Shown piece after piece: positions 54,001 through 63,342 of a stretch of 64,000 nucleotides of DNA (positions are counted from its first letter, which is position 1; each line of letters begins with the position of its first letter). The translations under genes and the position numbers were made by a program. The stretch is from assembly GCA_023409535.1 (NCBI GenBank), contig JAEYGZ010000005.1:1-64000 (forward strand), given 5' to 3'. The notes beneath the pieces are model-generated. The model saw nothing but the letters and a program-made list of their open reading frames with translations. It made no database searches and was not told the DNA's origin. Origin of the DNA: Bacillota bacterium (lineage in GTDB: Bacteria; Bacillota; Clostridia; Lachnospirales; Lachnospiraceae).

Positions 54001-54786
54001 CTACTCCAGGTTCAGCTTCTTGCGGAAGATGAGGTTCGTAAAGAAGTAGAAGAGAGCACTGAATATAACGGTATAGGCAATGGTGATGGGGAAGATGATC
54101 TGCGGCAGGGAATCAATTTCCACAAAGGATTTGCTGAACAGGAAGCCGGCAAGTACCATTGCTAAAGTAACCAGAATCTGAAGTACGGTATTGATTGCGA
54201 TATATGACGCAAAGGAGCCCAGCAGCTTATGTCCCCGGAATAACTGTCCCAATGCTATGGAAAGATAAATCATTAGTATATTGTGTAATAATCCAAACAA
54301 AATCAATATGCATAATTCAGTCATAATCAGTGTGAAGCCTTTGTCTCCAAAGGTGTATTTTACGTTGTTAATCTGAATAACAAAAGCTTCCTTAAGCAGC
54401 TTCAGCCGGTCGGAGGTTGCAAATACGCCAAGGAGAGAGAGAATGACACCGGCGATGCTGGCCAGAGTCCATACCATGGAAACAATCAGCTTGGAATTGA
54501 TTAATTGATGGGGTTTTACCGGCAGGGTAAACATCAGATATCCTTCATCAGACATCAGATTCTTGTAAAAACGGGTAATGATGATTACAAAGGATACTAC
54601 AACTATGGCTATCAGGGAAACGATATATGCCGTGGTGACAAAGCCTGTGATCATGCTTAAGGTGCCTGTAAAATGGAGACTGAGCACAATGCGGTCAAAG
54701 ACTGTTAACACTGCCAGCACAAGATAGAGCGGCAATAATAACCGGGCAGTTGCTTTAAATTCATGTTTTAAAAGTTTGCTTAGCAT
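54001..54786 (-). CDS. ABC transporter permease (YtrC/D-like)
   Basis: This 261-residue protein has six hydrophobic segments with the layout of ABC-2-type permeases. It overlaps the ATPase gene by 7 bases, so they form one unit with the GntR regulator. The substrate is unknown; ytr-type systems are induced by cell-wall-active antibiotics in Bacillus, so an envelope-stress role is a reasonable guess. Confidence 0.88.
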   Translation of the reverse strand: MLSKLLKHEFKATARLLLPLYLVLAVLTVFDRIVLSLHFTGTLSMITGFVTTAYIVSLIAIVVVSFVIIITRFYKNLMSDEGYLMFTLPVKPHQLINSKLIVSMVWTLASIAGVILSLLGVFATSDRLKLLKEAFVIQINNVKYTFGDKGFTLIMTELCILILFGLLHNILMIYLSIALGQLFRGHKLLGSFASYIAINTVLQILVTLAMVLAGFLFSKSFVEIDSLPQIIFPITIAYTVIFSALFYFFTNLIFRKKLNLE

Positions 54787-55478
54787 CGGAATACCTCCCT
54801 GAATAATGTATCTATGGATTTGCCTTCCTTAGCGCGGATATCCTCCACGGAGGCATGCATGGTAACCAGACCGTCTTTGATGAAAACAACCTCATCCAGC
54901 ACCCGTTCAATATCGGCGATCAGATGTGTGGAGATTAATACAGTGGCAGTTTCATTATAATTTGAGATAATTGTATTCAGGATATAATCCCTGGCAGCGG
55001 GATCTACTCCGCCGATCGGCTCATCAAGACAATACAAATCAGCCTTCCGGCTCATGACCAAAATCAGCTGAACCTTCTCCTTGGTACCTTTTGATAAGGC
55101 TTTGAGCCTTTTGCCAGGATCCAGATGAAGCCGGTCAAGCATTTCATATGCTCTTTTCCGGTCAAAATCCTCATAGAAATCCTGAAAGAATTCTACTGTA
55201 TCTGAGATACGCATCCAGTCGGGAAGATAGGTCTTCTCAGGCAGGTAGGACACGATCTTCTTCGTCTCGGGGCCAGGTGCCTTGCCGTCTATCAGCAGGG
55301 TACCGCCCGTAGGCACCAGCAGACCGTTTATTATTTTGATCAATGTGGTTTTGCCGCTTCCATTGGGACCCAGAAGTCCTATAATCCGGCCGCGCTCCAA
55401 GGTTAAGTTAACATTGGAGAGAGCGGCAAAGGCCGAATAATGTTTTGTCAGTGACTTGCACTCTAATAATGCACCCAT
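54780..55478 (-). CDS. ABC transporter ATP-binding protein
   Basis: This 232-residue ATPase has Walker A GPNGSGKTT, the signature LSKGTKEKVQL and Walker B LYCLDEPIGGVD. It has the length of a single-domain ABC ATPase. An AGGTAGAAAAG region precedes the start. It belongs with the permease at 54001 and the GntR regulator at 55563. Confidence 0.95.
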   Translation of the reverse strand: MGALLECKSLTKHYSAFAALSNVNLTLERGRIIGLLGPNGSGKTTLIKIINGLLVPTGGTLLIDGKAPGPETKKIVSYLPEKTYLPDWMRISDTVEFFQDFYEDFDRKRAYEMLDRLHLDPGKRLKALSKGTKEKVQLILVMSRKADLYCLDEPIGGVDPAARDYILNTIISNYNETATVLISTHLIADIERVLDEVVFIKDGLVTMHASVEDIRAKEGKSIDTLFREVFRC

Positions 55479-55562
55479 TCTTTTCTACCTCCATAATACC
55501 TGTGGAATTATAATCCCTGCGGCATATAATTCCAGCGGTTATTTTCTAATTATACATGATGT

Positions 55563-55934
55563 TTATTCAATCTCATTCTTAATGAGATTGGTGATGAGGA
55601 TCAGGGTTTCGCCAGGAGGAAAACCAAGCTGTCTCATCCGCTCCAAGAATTCTTTGATCTGTTCTTTTGCGGACAGTTCCTTTAATTGCAGGATCATAGT
55701 CTCATCCGAGGTGATGAATCTTCCGCTGGTCCGGTTAGTATGAATAAGCCCGGTACGCTCCAGCTCGGCCAATGCCTTTTGCATCGTATTCGGATTGACC
55801 CTTGCTTCCGCAGCCAGCTCCCGGACTGAGTTCAGCTTATCCCCCGGCTTATAAAAGCCGGATATGATTCTTGCCTGTATCTGTTCAATGAGCTGAAGAT
55901 AAACAGGGCGTTCGGAATTTATTTCCCATTGCAT
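55563..55934 (-). CDS. GntR-family regulator, YtrA type
   Basis: This 124-residue regulator has the winged HTH of the GntR family (YLQLIEQIQARIISGFYKPGDKLNSVRELA...NPNTMQKALAELERTGLI) and a short C-terminal helical part, as in the YtrA subfamily. A longer frame to 56000 has no SD; the ATG at 55934 has AAAGGAG. It is the first gene of a gntR-ABC ATPase-permease operon and probably represses it through the palindrome at 56001-56020. Confidence 0.93.
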   Translation of the reverse strand: MQWEINSERPVYLQLIEQIQARIISGFYKPGDKLNSVRELAAEARVNPNTMQKALAELERTGLIHTNRTSGRFITSDETMILQLKELSAKEQIKEFLERMRQLGFPPGETLILITNLIKNEIE

Positions 55935-56000
55935 TCGCTCCGCTCCTTTCTTCGGATATTTGATGTTCTGCTTTGCGGTTATATCTATTCTTTGTGTCAC

Positions 56001-56020
56001 TGTATTAAGCGGTTAATACA
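56001..56020 (-). promoter_or_regulatory. YtrA-type operator
   Basis: TGTATTAA and TTAATACA flank GCGG, a perfect 8-bp inverted repeat immediately downstream of the -10 box of the gntR promoter. Its position would block transcription. It matches the spacing and sequence type of GntR/YtrA operators. Confidence 0.75.
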
Positions 56021-56028
56021 ATAATACA

Positions 56029-56057
56029 ATAATACAACAATGCTAGAATTTTGTCAA
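56029..56057 (-). promoter_or_regulatory. Sigma-A promoter of the gntR-ABC operon
   Basis: On the minus strand TTGACA (56052-56057) and TATTAT (56029-56034) with a 17-base spacer. The operator lies just downstream. Confidence 0.85.
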
Positions 56058-56123
56058 TCACCTTAAGGAATATTTCATATTTTTTTCCTTTTCCATTCCA
56101 GTATAATAGTATATAATCTTAGG

Positions 56124-56151
56124 TAAGCGGAATAAAAGCATATTCCGCTTA
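56124..56151. repeat. Short hairpin upstream of recG, same type as the yloU hairpins
   Basis: TAAGCGGAATA and TATTCCGCTTA flank AAAGCA: an 11-bp perfect stem with the same loop as the second hairpin upstream of yloU. More sequence of the GGAATAAGAAAAC type follows. A TATAAT lies at 56102-56107. Confidence 0.55.
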
Positions 56152-56260
56152 TTGTGTACGATCGAATGAAAATATTTATTCTGATGAAAATCATGAATAA
56201 TCGGAATAAGAAAACATAGATCGATAATCTTGCAGTATAGATTTCTCTGGAGGTGAACCC

Positions 56261-58297
56261 TTGGAAGCAAATGATAATATACAGGTAATCAAGGGAATTG
56301 GCGAGAAGACGGAGAAGCTGCTTTATAAGCTTGGAATTGAGACAGTGCAGGATTTGCTGGAGCATTATCCAAGGGGCTATGAGGAGTTTGAACGGCCGGT
56401 GATGATCAGTCAGATCAGTGAGGGTACCACACTTGCCATTGAAGCCTCCATCACAGCGACACCGAAGGTGAAGCGGATGCGAAATCTTCAGATTGTGAAT
56501 GCACAGGTCAGGGACAGCAGCAATACAATGTGGTTAACCTGGTTTAATATGCCCTTCTTGCAGAAGTCCCTGCGTTCCGGGTATCATTATATTTTTCGCG
56601 GAAAGGTAATCCGCAAGAACGGTGTGCTTACCATTGAGCAGCCGGGAATCTATCAGAAGGAGAGTTATTATAAGCTTCTGAAGGTATTACAGCCAATTTA
56701 CCCATTAACTCAGGGGATTACAAATACACTGATTTCAAAGGCTATCAAACAGGTCCTGACAGAGCTTTCCTTTGCGAAGGATTATATTCCAAAGCCGGTG
56801 GCAAAAGAATATACACTCATGGACAGAACAAAGGCATTAAAGGAAGTACATTTTCCAAAGGACAGGGAGAGTATGATGAAGGCCAGACAGAGGCTGGTAT
56901 TTGATGAATTCTTTTTATATTCCCTTGCCCTTCGAAGATTAAAGGAACGAAAGATACTGCAGCCTTCTGCCTACCGAATGGAAGTCAGACCGGAATGCGG
57001 ACAGTTAATTGCAGGCCTTCCTTATTCTTTGACAAAGGCACAGCTGCGGGTCTGGGAAGAGATCCAGATGGATCTTCGAGGGGAATATGCAATGAATCGC
57101 CTGATTCAGGGAGATGTAGGTTCCGGTAAGACGGTGCTTGCGATTCTGGCGCTGACGATGGCGGTGAAGAACGGATATCAGGCCTGCTTTATGGTTCCGA
57201 CAGAGGTTCTTGCCAAGCAGCATTATAAATCTCTTGAGAATATCGCAGAACAATTTGGGTTCTCCATCAGTCTCCTGGTGGGTTCCATGACGGCAAAAGA
57301 AAAAAGGGAAGCCTATGAGAGGATTAAGACCCATAAAACGGATATAATAATAGGTACCCATGCATTAATTCAGGAAAAGGTGGAGTATGACAGCCTTGGA
57401 CTGGTAGTTACGGATGAGCAGCACCGCTTCGGTGTGAAGCAGAGAGAAGCACTGATGAATAAAGGCGGAGCTCCTCATGTACTGGTTATGAGTGCGACTC
57501 CAATTCCAAGGACCCTCGCCATTATCCTGTATGGAGATCTTGATCTCTCCATAGTGGACGAGCTGCCTGCACAGCGTCTTCCGATAAAGAATTGTGTGGT
57601 TGACACAAATTACCGCCCCAGCGCTTACCGGTTTATCACAAAGCAGGTTACGGAAGGAAGGCAAGCCTATGTGATTTGTCCCATGGTGGAAGAAAGTGAT
57701 GAAGTGGAAGCGGAGAATGTCATTGAATATACGGAGCATTTGCAGGAAGCCTTGCCTTCAGGGATAACCGTGGAGTATCTTCACGGGAAGATGAAGCCAA
57801 AGGATAAGAATGATGTGATGGAACGCTTTGCGGGCGGTGAGATACAGGTGTTGGTATCAACTACGGTAGTTGAGGTAGGTGTGAATGTACCTAATGCCAC
57901 GGTGATGATGGTTGAGAACGCGGAACGATTCGGTCTTGCCCAGCTGCATCAGCTCAGGGGCCGTGTCGGACGCGGTGTGCATCAATCCTATTGTATCTTT
58001 GTCTGTGGCAGCAGCAGTAAGGAGGCGTGGGGGCGCCTTGAGATTCTGAACAAATCCAATGACGGCTTCTTCATCGCGGGGGAGGATTTGAAGCTTCGCG
58101 GTCCGGGAGATGTATTTGGAATAAGGCAGAGTGGGGATATGGATTTTAAGCTGGGTGACATCTACACGGATGCCGGTATACTGAAGGCGGCGGCAGAAGC
58201 GGTCAAGACCTTACAGGATCAGGAGGTCAACGCTATCTTTGAAGCCAATCCGTATCTTGAGGAAAGGATATTGAATCGGAATCAGAATACTTTATAA
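56261..58297 (+). CDS. recG: ATP-dependent DNA helicase RecG
   Basis: This 678-residue protein has a wedge/OB domain (residues ~5-150), Walker A GDVGSGKTVLA, a DEQHRFG box, the SATPIPRTLA motif III, and helicase motifs VLVSTTVVEVGVNVPNATVMM and QLHQLRGRVGRG. It reverses stalled replication forks. TTG start at 56261 with GGAGGTGA 5 bases upstream. In Bacillus recG follows yloU-yloV-sdaAB-sdaAA; here ~18 kb of unrelated genes lie between. Confidence 0.96.
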   Translation: MEANDNIQVIKGIGEKTEKLLYKLGIETVQDLLEHYPRGYEEFERPVMISQISEGTTLAIEASITATPKVKRMRNLQIVNAQVRDSSNTMWLTWFNMPFLQKSLRSGYHYIFRGKVIRKNGVLTIEQPGIYQKESYYKLLKVLQPIYPLTQGITNTLISKAIKQVLTELSFAKDYIPKPVAKEYTLMDRTKALKEVHFPKDRESMMKARQRLVFDEFFLYSLALRRLKERKILQPSAYRMEVRPECGQLIAGLPYSLTKAQLRVWEEIQMDLRGEYAMNRLIQGDVGSGKTVLAILALTMAVKNGYQACFMVPTEVLAKQHYKSLENIAEQFGFSISLLVGSMTAKEKREAYERIKTHKTDIIIGTHALIQEKVEYDSLGLVVTDEQHRFGVKQREALMNKGGAPHVLVMSATPIPRTLAIILYGDLDLSIVDELPAQRLPIKNCVVDTNYRPSAYRFITKQVTEGRQAYVICPMVEESDEVEAENVIEYTEHLQEALPSGITVEYLHGKMKPKDKNDVMERFAGGEIQVLVSTTVVEVGVNVPNATVMMVENAERFGLAQLHQLRGRVGRGVHQSYCIFVCGSSSKEAWGRLEILNKSNDGFFIAGEDLKLRGPGDVFGIRQSGDMDFKLGDIYTDAGILKAAAEAVKTLQDQEVNAIFEANPYLEERILNRNQNTL

Positions 58298-58310
58298 TCA
58301 GGGGTTGCTT

Positions 58311-59288
58311 ATGGAGACATTAAAAAGTGTCATAAATCTGAACAGATCGGCAGAAGCAAAGCTATCTGTCGTGATACCGGTATATCAGGAAGGGAATCAT
58401 ATCCGTACCTCTATCGGTGTAATTGAGGAGGTCTTAATTACCAACCATATCGCTTATGAATTTGTACTGGTGGATGACGGATCAAAGGATACTACCTGGG
58501 AGGAGTTAAAGCATATGGCACAGAGCAACGGGCATGTGCTTGCGATTCGCTTAAGTCGTAATTTCGGCAAGGAATCGGCTCTTTGTGCCGGACTGGAGCA
58601 TGCCGCAGGAGATATGATCTTAGTGATGGACAGTGATCTTCAGCATCCCCCGGCTTTGATTCCGGAGATGGTGAAGGCCTGGCGGGAAGAGGGCTATGAT
58701 GTGGTTGAAGGCATCAAAAGCTCCAGAGGAAAAGAAAACCCGGTTTATAAATTGTGTGCAAGCTTCTTTTATTATATCATATATAAAACTGCCGATATTG
58801 ATCTGGGCCAGGCTTCGGATTTTAAGCTCCTTGACCGTAAGGTGGTGGAGGCTTGGAAGGAGATGCCCGAGCGTGCGATTTTCTTTCGCGGCATGTCGGC
58901 ATGGCTTGGATTTGACCGCAAGCAAATTTTGTTTGATGTTGCGGAGCGTGTCGACGGCAAATCAAAATGGTCCCTGCTTCGGCTCATTCGCCTGGCGGTT
59001 AACGCAATTACCTCCTATACCTCCATACCCCTTCATTTTATTACAATTCTCGGGATTGTAATGTTTGTATGGGGATTCTTAATGGGATTGCAAACTCTTT
59101 ATATGTATTTTTCGGGCAGGGCACTCAGCGGCTTTACTACGGTGATTTTACTGCTGCTCATTATCGGCAGTTCCATCATGATCAGCCTCGGTATGATCGG
59201 CATCTATCTGACGAAGATCTATAAGGAAGTGAAGGCAAGACCCAGATATCTGATCTCAAAATGTGTCAGAGGCGGTGAGGATATATGA
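58311..59288 (+). CDS. Polyprenyl-phosphate glycosyltransferase, GtrB/DPMS-like GT2
   Basis: This 325-residue protein has a GT2 catalytic domain (SVVIPVYQEG, LVDDGSKDTTWE, MDSDLQHPP) and two C-terminal transmembrane helices (about 230-255 and 270-300), the GtrB/bactoprenol-glucosyl-transferase layout. It charges a polyprenyl carrier with a sugar. ATG at 58311 with GGGG 6 bases upstream. It overlaps the next gene by 4 bases, so it probably makes the donor for the following GT-C-like proteins. Confidence 0.92.
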   Translation: METLKSVINLNRSAEAKLSVVIPVYQEGNHIRTSIGVIEEVLITNHIAYEFVLVDDGSKDTTWEELKHMAQSNGHVLAIRLSRNFGKESALCAGLEHAAGDMILVMDSDLQHPPALIPEMVKAWREEGYDVVEGIKSSRGKENPVYKLCASFFYYIIYKTADIDLGQASDFKLLDRKVVEAWKEMPERAIFFRGMSAWLGFDRKQILFDVAERVDGKSKWSLLRLIRLAVNAITSYTSIPLHFITILGIVMFVWGFLMGLQTLYMYFSGRALSGFTTVILLLLIIGSSIMISLGMIGIYLTKIYKEVKARPRYLISKCVRGGEDI

Positions 59289-61360
59289 TCGGTATATTAT
59301 ACCTGCTGTTATGCTTTGGTCTCGGCTGGGCAGTTTGCTCCTTTGCCTTTCCCGGGCTGGAGCGCATGACCGCCGCAGATTATCTGAAGAGAAAGATTAG
59401 TGTCAGTCCGTATATGCTTCTGATTCCTGCTTGGTTTGTAAGCGGAACCTTACTGCTTACCTGGGCAGTTTATCTGGTGGCTTATTTATGCAGGAGTGTC
59501 AGGGATCCCTTATGGTATGCCAATCTCCTTGTTCTGCCGCTGGCATTGATAGCTGTTGTACTTACTGCATTCTTAAGAAGACGGAAAGGAAAGGGTCTTA
59601 CTATAACGCTAAGATGCAGCGACAGGAAGGCTCGCAGGATTGAGTTGTTTTTCCTGGTTGCTGTTACAGCGCTGGCAGGTGTACTGATGTGGACAACCTT
59701 CTTTGTAATGAAGGGCAATCTGTATGTGGGAGTGTCTGTGTTCAGCGATTTCTCTCCCCATATCGGCATGATCCGTTCCTTTTCCTATGGGAACAACTTT
59801 CCTACCGCCTATCCTCATTATGCAGGTGAGGATATCCGGTATCACTTCATGTTCCAATTCCTGGCCGGGAACCTGGAGTATCTGGGGCTTCGGATTGATT
59901 ATGCCTTTAATCTTCCCAGCATCATAAGCTTTATTACGGCGTTTATGCTGCTGTATCTGCTTGCAGTAAAGATAACCGGAAAGCTCGGTGCAGGACTGCT
60001 GGCAGGTCTGTTTTTTGCCTTTCGCAGCTCCAAGACGCTGTTTACTTATTTATCCCAGCTTCCACAGGGTACCGGTATCTGGAAGGCCCTATGGGAGAAT
60101 ACCGAATTTCTTGGCAGCACACCCAATGAGGAATGGGGCTTATGGAATTTGAACGTATACTGTAATCAAAGACATCTTGCCTTTGGATTGACGGCTGTAT
60201 TCTTCATTCTGCTGTTGTTTCTTCCGCATTTATATGATATGTTTGAAACACTGCGGCAATTGAGGCTGTCACGTGCTGATCGGAATAAGAAAAAGCATCG
60301 GAACGCGCATCATCCCGGGATATTCCGGAGTTTGTTTTTAACCCGGGAAGCCTGGAGGATACAGGATATCAGACTGGCGGTGGGTTCCGGACTTCTCCTT
60401 GGCAGCCTTGCCTTCTTTCATGGAGCGGCTGTGATTGGCATATTGACGGTACTCTTTGTTATGGCCATTTTGTCCGGGCGGCGTCTGGAATATGCTGTTA
60501 TGGCGGTAATTACTGTACTGCTGTCCGAGCTTCAAACTCGTTTTTTCATCCATGGTTCCGTCGTATCCACCCAGTTTCTGTTCGGCTTTATTGCTGAGAA
60601 TAAGACCCTGTTTGGAGCAGCCTCCTATCTGGACCGGTTACTGGGAATATTGCCGTGGGTATTGCTGGCGGCCTTCTGTTATGTAAGGTCAACTTCCAAG
60701 TATCTGATCCTTGCCTTTACGGCTCCGTTGATTTTCGCATTTACCATATCCCTGACAGTGGATGTCACGGTGAATCATAAATATATTATGATGAGCTGTA
60801 TCCTGCTTGGTATCCTCGCGGCAGAGTTTATTACGGGCATTCTGGAACGGAAAGAGGCAGGACTTCGTATTGTTGCGGTTATTCTGATCTTCCTGCTGAC
60901 TGCTGCAGGGCTCTATGATTTTACTACAGTGCTTAAGAAGAATACACCGGATACAGCCATTGTCCTGGATTTAAACGACCCTCTGACCAGATGGATCGAT
61001 GAAAACAGTACTTCCCAGGATATCTTCCTGACAGCGAATTATTCCATCAATCAGGTGGTGCTTGGAGGGGCGATGCTGTACGAGGGATGGCCGTATTATC
61101 CCTGGTCGGCGGGCTATGATACGGATTACCGTACTGCCCAGGTAAAGAAGATGTATGAGGCGGCAGCACCCGGGGAGCTTAAGGGACTGATCACAGAAAA
61201 TAAGATCCGGTTTATTATTGTTGACTATGAGAACAGGGTAAGTACCGATTATACAGTAAATGAGAATACCATCAGCGAGACATATGAATGCGTATACTCT
61301 GAAGGAGAAGGCGAATGGAGGACCGCTGTTTATGACACGCAAAAGCCGATCAAGGAGTAA
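59285..61360 (+). CDS. Polytopic membrane protein, probable GT-C glycosyltransferase
   Basis: A 691-residue protein with more than ten hydrophobic segments. An exposed loop reads SDFSPHIGMIRSF...NFPTAYPHYAGEDIRYHFMFQF, typical of GT-C enzymes that use a polyprenyl-phosphate sugar and similar to the loop of the DUF2298 protein at 63343. C-terminal ~120 residues are soluble. The start overlaps the GtrB-like gene (ATGA). Product or acceptor unknown. Confidence 0.83.
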   Translation: MIGILYLLLCFGLGWAVCSFAFPGLERMTAADYLKRKISVSPYMLLIPAWFVSGTLLLTWAVYLVAYLCRSVRDPLWYANLLVLPLALIAVVLTAFLRRRKGKGLTITLRCSDRKARRIELFFLVAVTALAGVLMWTTFFVMKGNLYVGVSVFSDFSPHIGMIRSFSYGNNFPTAYPHYAGEDIRYHFMFQFLAGNLEYLGLRIDYAFNLPSIISFITAFMLLYLLAVKITGKLGAGLLAGLFFAFRSSKTLFTYLSQLPQGTGIWKALWENTEFLGSTPNEEWGLWNLNVYCNQRHLAFGLTAVFFILLLFLPHLYDMFETLRQLRLSRADRNKKKHRNAHHPGIFRSLFLTREAWRIQDIRLAVGSGLLLGSLAFFHGAAVIGILTVLFVMAILSGRRLEYAVMAVITVLLSELQTRFFIHGSVVSTQFLFGFIAENKTLFGAASYLDRLLGILPWVLLAAFCYVRSTSKYLILAFTAPLIFAFTISLTVDVTVNHKYIMMSCILLGILAAEFITGILERKEAGLRIVAVILIFLLTAAGLYDFTTVLKKNTPDTAIVLDLNDPLTRWIDENSTSQDIFLTANYSINQVVLGGAMLYEGWPYYPWSAGYDTDYRTAQVKKMYEAAAPGELKGLITENKIRFIIVDYENRVSTDYTVNENTISETYECVYSEGEGEWRTAVYDTQKPIKE

Positions 61361-61458
61361 GCGGAGCTGAATTTCTGTTGTTTTACTTTCTATATATAAG
61401 AAATTTATAAGAAAATAAAAGTAATAAAAATATACAACACGTTAGAGGAGAAGAGCAG

Positions 61459-62556
61459 ATGAATTTTAAATATGTTATTGTCGGTGCGGGGTTGGCAGGA
61501 CTTACCATAGCCGAGAGGATTGCAAATGAACTGAAGGAAAAGGTACTTGTGATTGAGAAGCGTAATCATATCGGTGGAAATATCTATGACTCTTATAATG
61601 AGGAGGGCATACTGATTCATAATTACGGTCCGCATATTTTTCATACCAATGATAAAGAGGTCTATGATTACCTGTCCGGCTTTACGGTCTGGAATGATTT
61701 CTGGCATCGGGTTCTTACCTATGTAGACGGCAATCTGGTTCCGATGCCGGTCACCGCAGAGACCATCAATAAACTGTATAATCTAAACCTTGATTGCTTT
61801 CAGGTTGAGGAGTTCTTAAAGAAGCAGGCGGTTGACATCAAAGAAGTCAAAACCAGTAAGGATGTGGCTTTAAGCAAGGTTGGACCGGATATCTACGCAA
61901 AAATTTTTGAAAATTATACGAAGAAGCAGTGGGGGATTGATCCGGCAGAACTGGATACCTCCGTTATCTCCAGAATTCCCATCCGGTTAAACAGGGACAC
62001 GAGATATTTTGCCGACCGATATCAGGGGATGCCTGCCCATGGCTACACTAAAATGTGTGAGCGCATGGCTGCGAATAAGAATATCAAGCTGATGTTAAAT
62101 ACGGATTATCGTGAAGTGATGAAGGATATTACCTATGACATGCTGATTTATACCGGAGCAACCGATGAATATTATGGATATAAACACGGTAAGCTGGCAT
62201 ACCGCAGTGTGAAATTTGTATTTGAAACCTATGATACCGAGAAATTTCAGGAAGCACCTGTTGTCAACTATCCCAATGACTATGATTATACCCGGATTAC
62301 GGAGTATAAGCAGCTGACCTCACAGAATCATCCGAAGACTACCATAGGCAAGGAATTCCCCATGGCAGAGGGAGAACCGTATTATCCCTTCCCTACCAGG
62401 GAGCATAAGGAACAATTTGCTTTATACGAAGAAGAGATGGAGAAGGAAACCAAGGTTATCTTCCTGGGACGCCTTGCCGAGTATCGTTATTATAACATGG
62501 ACGGTGTTGTCAGAAGAGCATTGGATACGTATCATACCAGGATAAAAAATCAATAA
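61459..62556 (+). CDS. glf: UDP-galactopyranose mutase
   Basis: This 365-residue flavoenzyme has the FAD-binding VGAGLAGLTIAERIA motif, the HIGGNIYDS and YGPHIFHTND blocks and conserved Arg/Tyr positions of the active site (IPIRLNRDTRYF, ...LGRLAEYRYYNMD). It converts UDP-galactopyranose to UDP-galactofuranose, so the cluster probably builds a galactofuranose-containing surface glycan. AGAGGAGA precedes the ATG. Confidence 0.96.
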   Translation: MNFKYVIVGAGLAGLTIAERIANELKEKVLVIEKRNHIGGNIYDSYNEEGILIHNYGPHIFHTNDKEVYDYLSGFTVWNDFWHRVLTYVDGNLVPMPVTAETINKLYNLNLDCFQVEEFLKKQAVDIKEVKTSKDVALSKVGPDIYAKIFENYTKKQWGIDPAELDTSVISRIPIRLNRDTRYFADRYQGMPAHGYTKMCERMAANKNIKLMLNTDYREVMKDITYDMLIYTGATDEYYGYKHGKLAYRSVKFVFETYDTEKFQEAPVVNYPNDYDYTRITEYKQLTSQNHPKTTIGKEFPMAEGEPYYPFPTREHKEQFALYEEEMEKETKVIFLGRLAEYRYYNMDGVVRRALDTYHTRIKNQ

Positions 62557-62574
62557 GGTCACGGAGGGAAGTAA

Positions 62575-63285
62575 GTGGACAAACTATATATCGTAATTCC
62601 TGCTTACAACGAGGAAGCCAATATTGACAGGGTAATAAAGGATTGGTACCCGATCGTAGAAAAGATGGGCAATGGGAGTAAGTTAGTCATTATCGATGAC
62701 GGAAGTAAGGATCATACCTATCAGCTCATGCAGAACTATACGGAGCAGCTGGAAGCCTTTGAGCCCATAACGAAACCCAACGCAGGACATGGTGCTACGG
62801 TGCTTTACGGTTACAGGTATGCTGTGAATGCCGGTGCGGATTATATATTTCAGACAGATTCCGACGGGCAGACCCTGCCGGAGGAGTTTTGGCCTTTCTG
62901 GAAGCAAAGAGCGTCTTACGACATGATTATCGGACATCGTAAGGGGCGTCAGGATGGCTTCTCCCGGGTATTTGTGACAAAGACGCTGAAGCTGGTGCTA
63001 TGGCTTTGCTTCCATGTGGGTATCACGGATGCCAATACGCCCTTCCGGTTGATGAAGGCAGAAACGCTTAAAAAACAACTGAAGCTGGTGCCTGAGAATT
63101 TTAATCTGTCCAATGTAATGATATCGGTAATTTATGCCAAGAAGAAGCTTAAGGTGCACTATATCCCTGTTACCTTCCGCCCGCGCCAGGGTGGGGTGAA
63201 CTCAATTAATATGAAGAAGATCATCCGGATCGGCAAGCAGGCCTTTAAGGATTTCAGAAGAATTAACCGAAGCCTGAAGCAATAA
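62575..63285 (+). CDS. GT2 family glycosyltransferase (DPM1-like)
   Basis: This 236-residue soluble GT2 enzyme has YIVIPAYNEEANI, IIDDGSKDHTYQL, and QTDSDGQTLPEEFW motifs, with no transmembrane segments. GTG start preceded by GGAGGG. It lies between glf and the DUF2298 gene and probably also provides a lipid-linked sugar or elongates the glycan. Confidence 0.9.
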   Translation: MDKLYIVIPAYNEEANIDRVIKDWYPIVEKMGNGSKLVIIDDGSKDHTYQLMQNYTEQLEAFEPITKPNAGHGATVLYGYRYAVNAGADYIFQTDSDGQTLPEEFWPFWKQRASYDMIIGHRKGRQDGFSRVFVTKTLKLVLWLCFHVGITDANTPFRLMKAETLKKQLKLVPENFNLSNVMISVIYAKKKLKVHYIPVTFRPRQGGVNSINMKKIIRIGKQAFKDFRRINRSLKQ

Positions 63286-63342
63286 GAAGATAAGTAGGTA
63301 TGAGTTATTAAGTAAACTGTAGGGAGGCATCAGTGCGATAAG

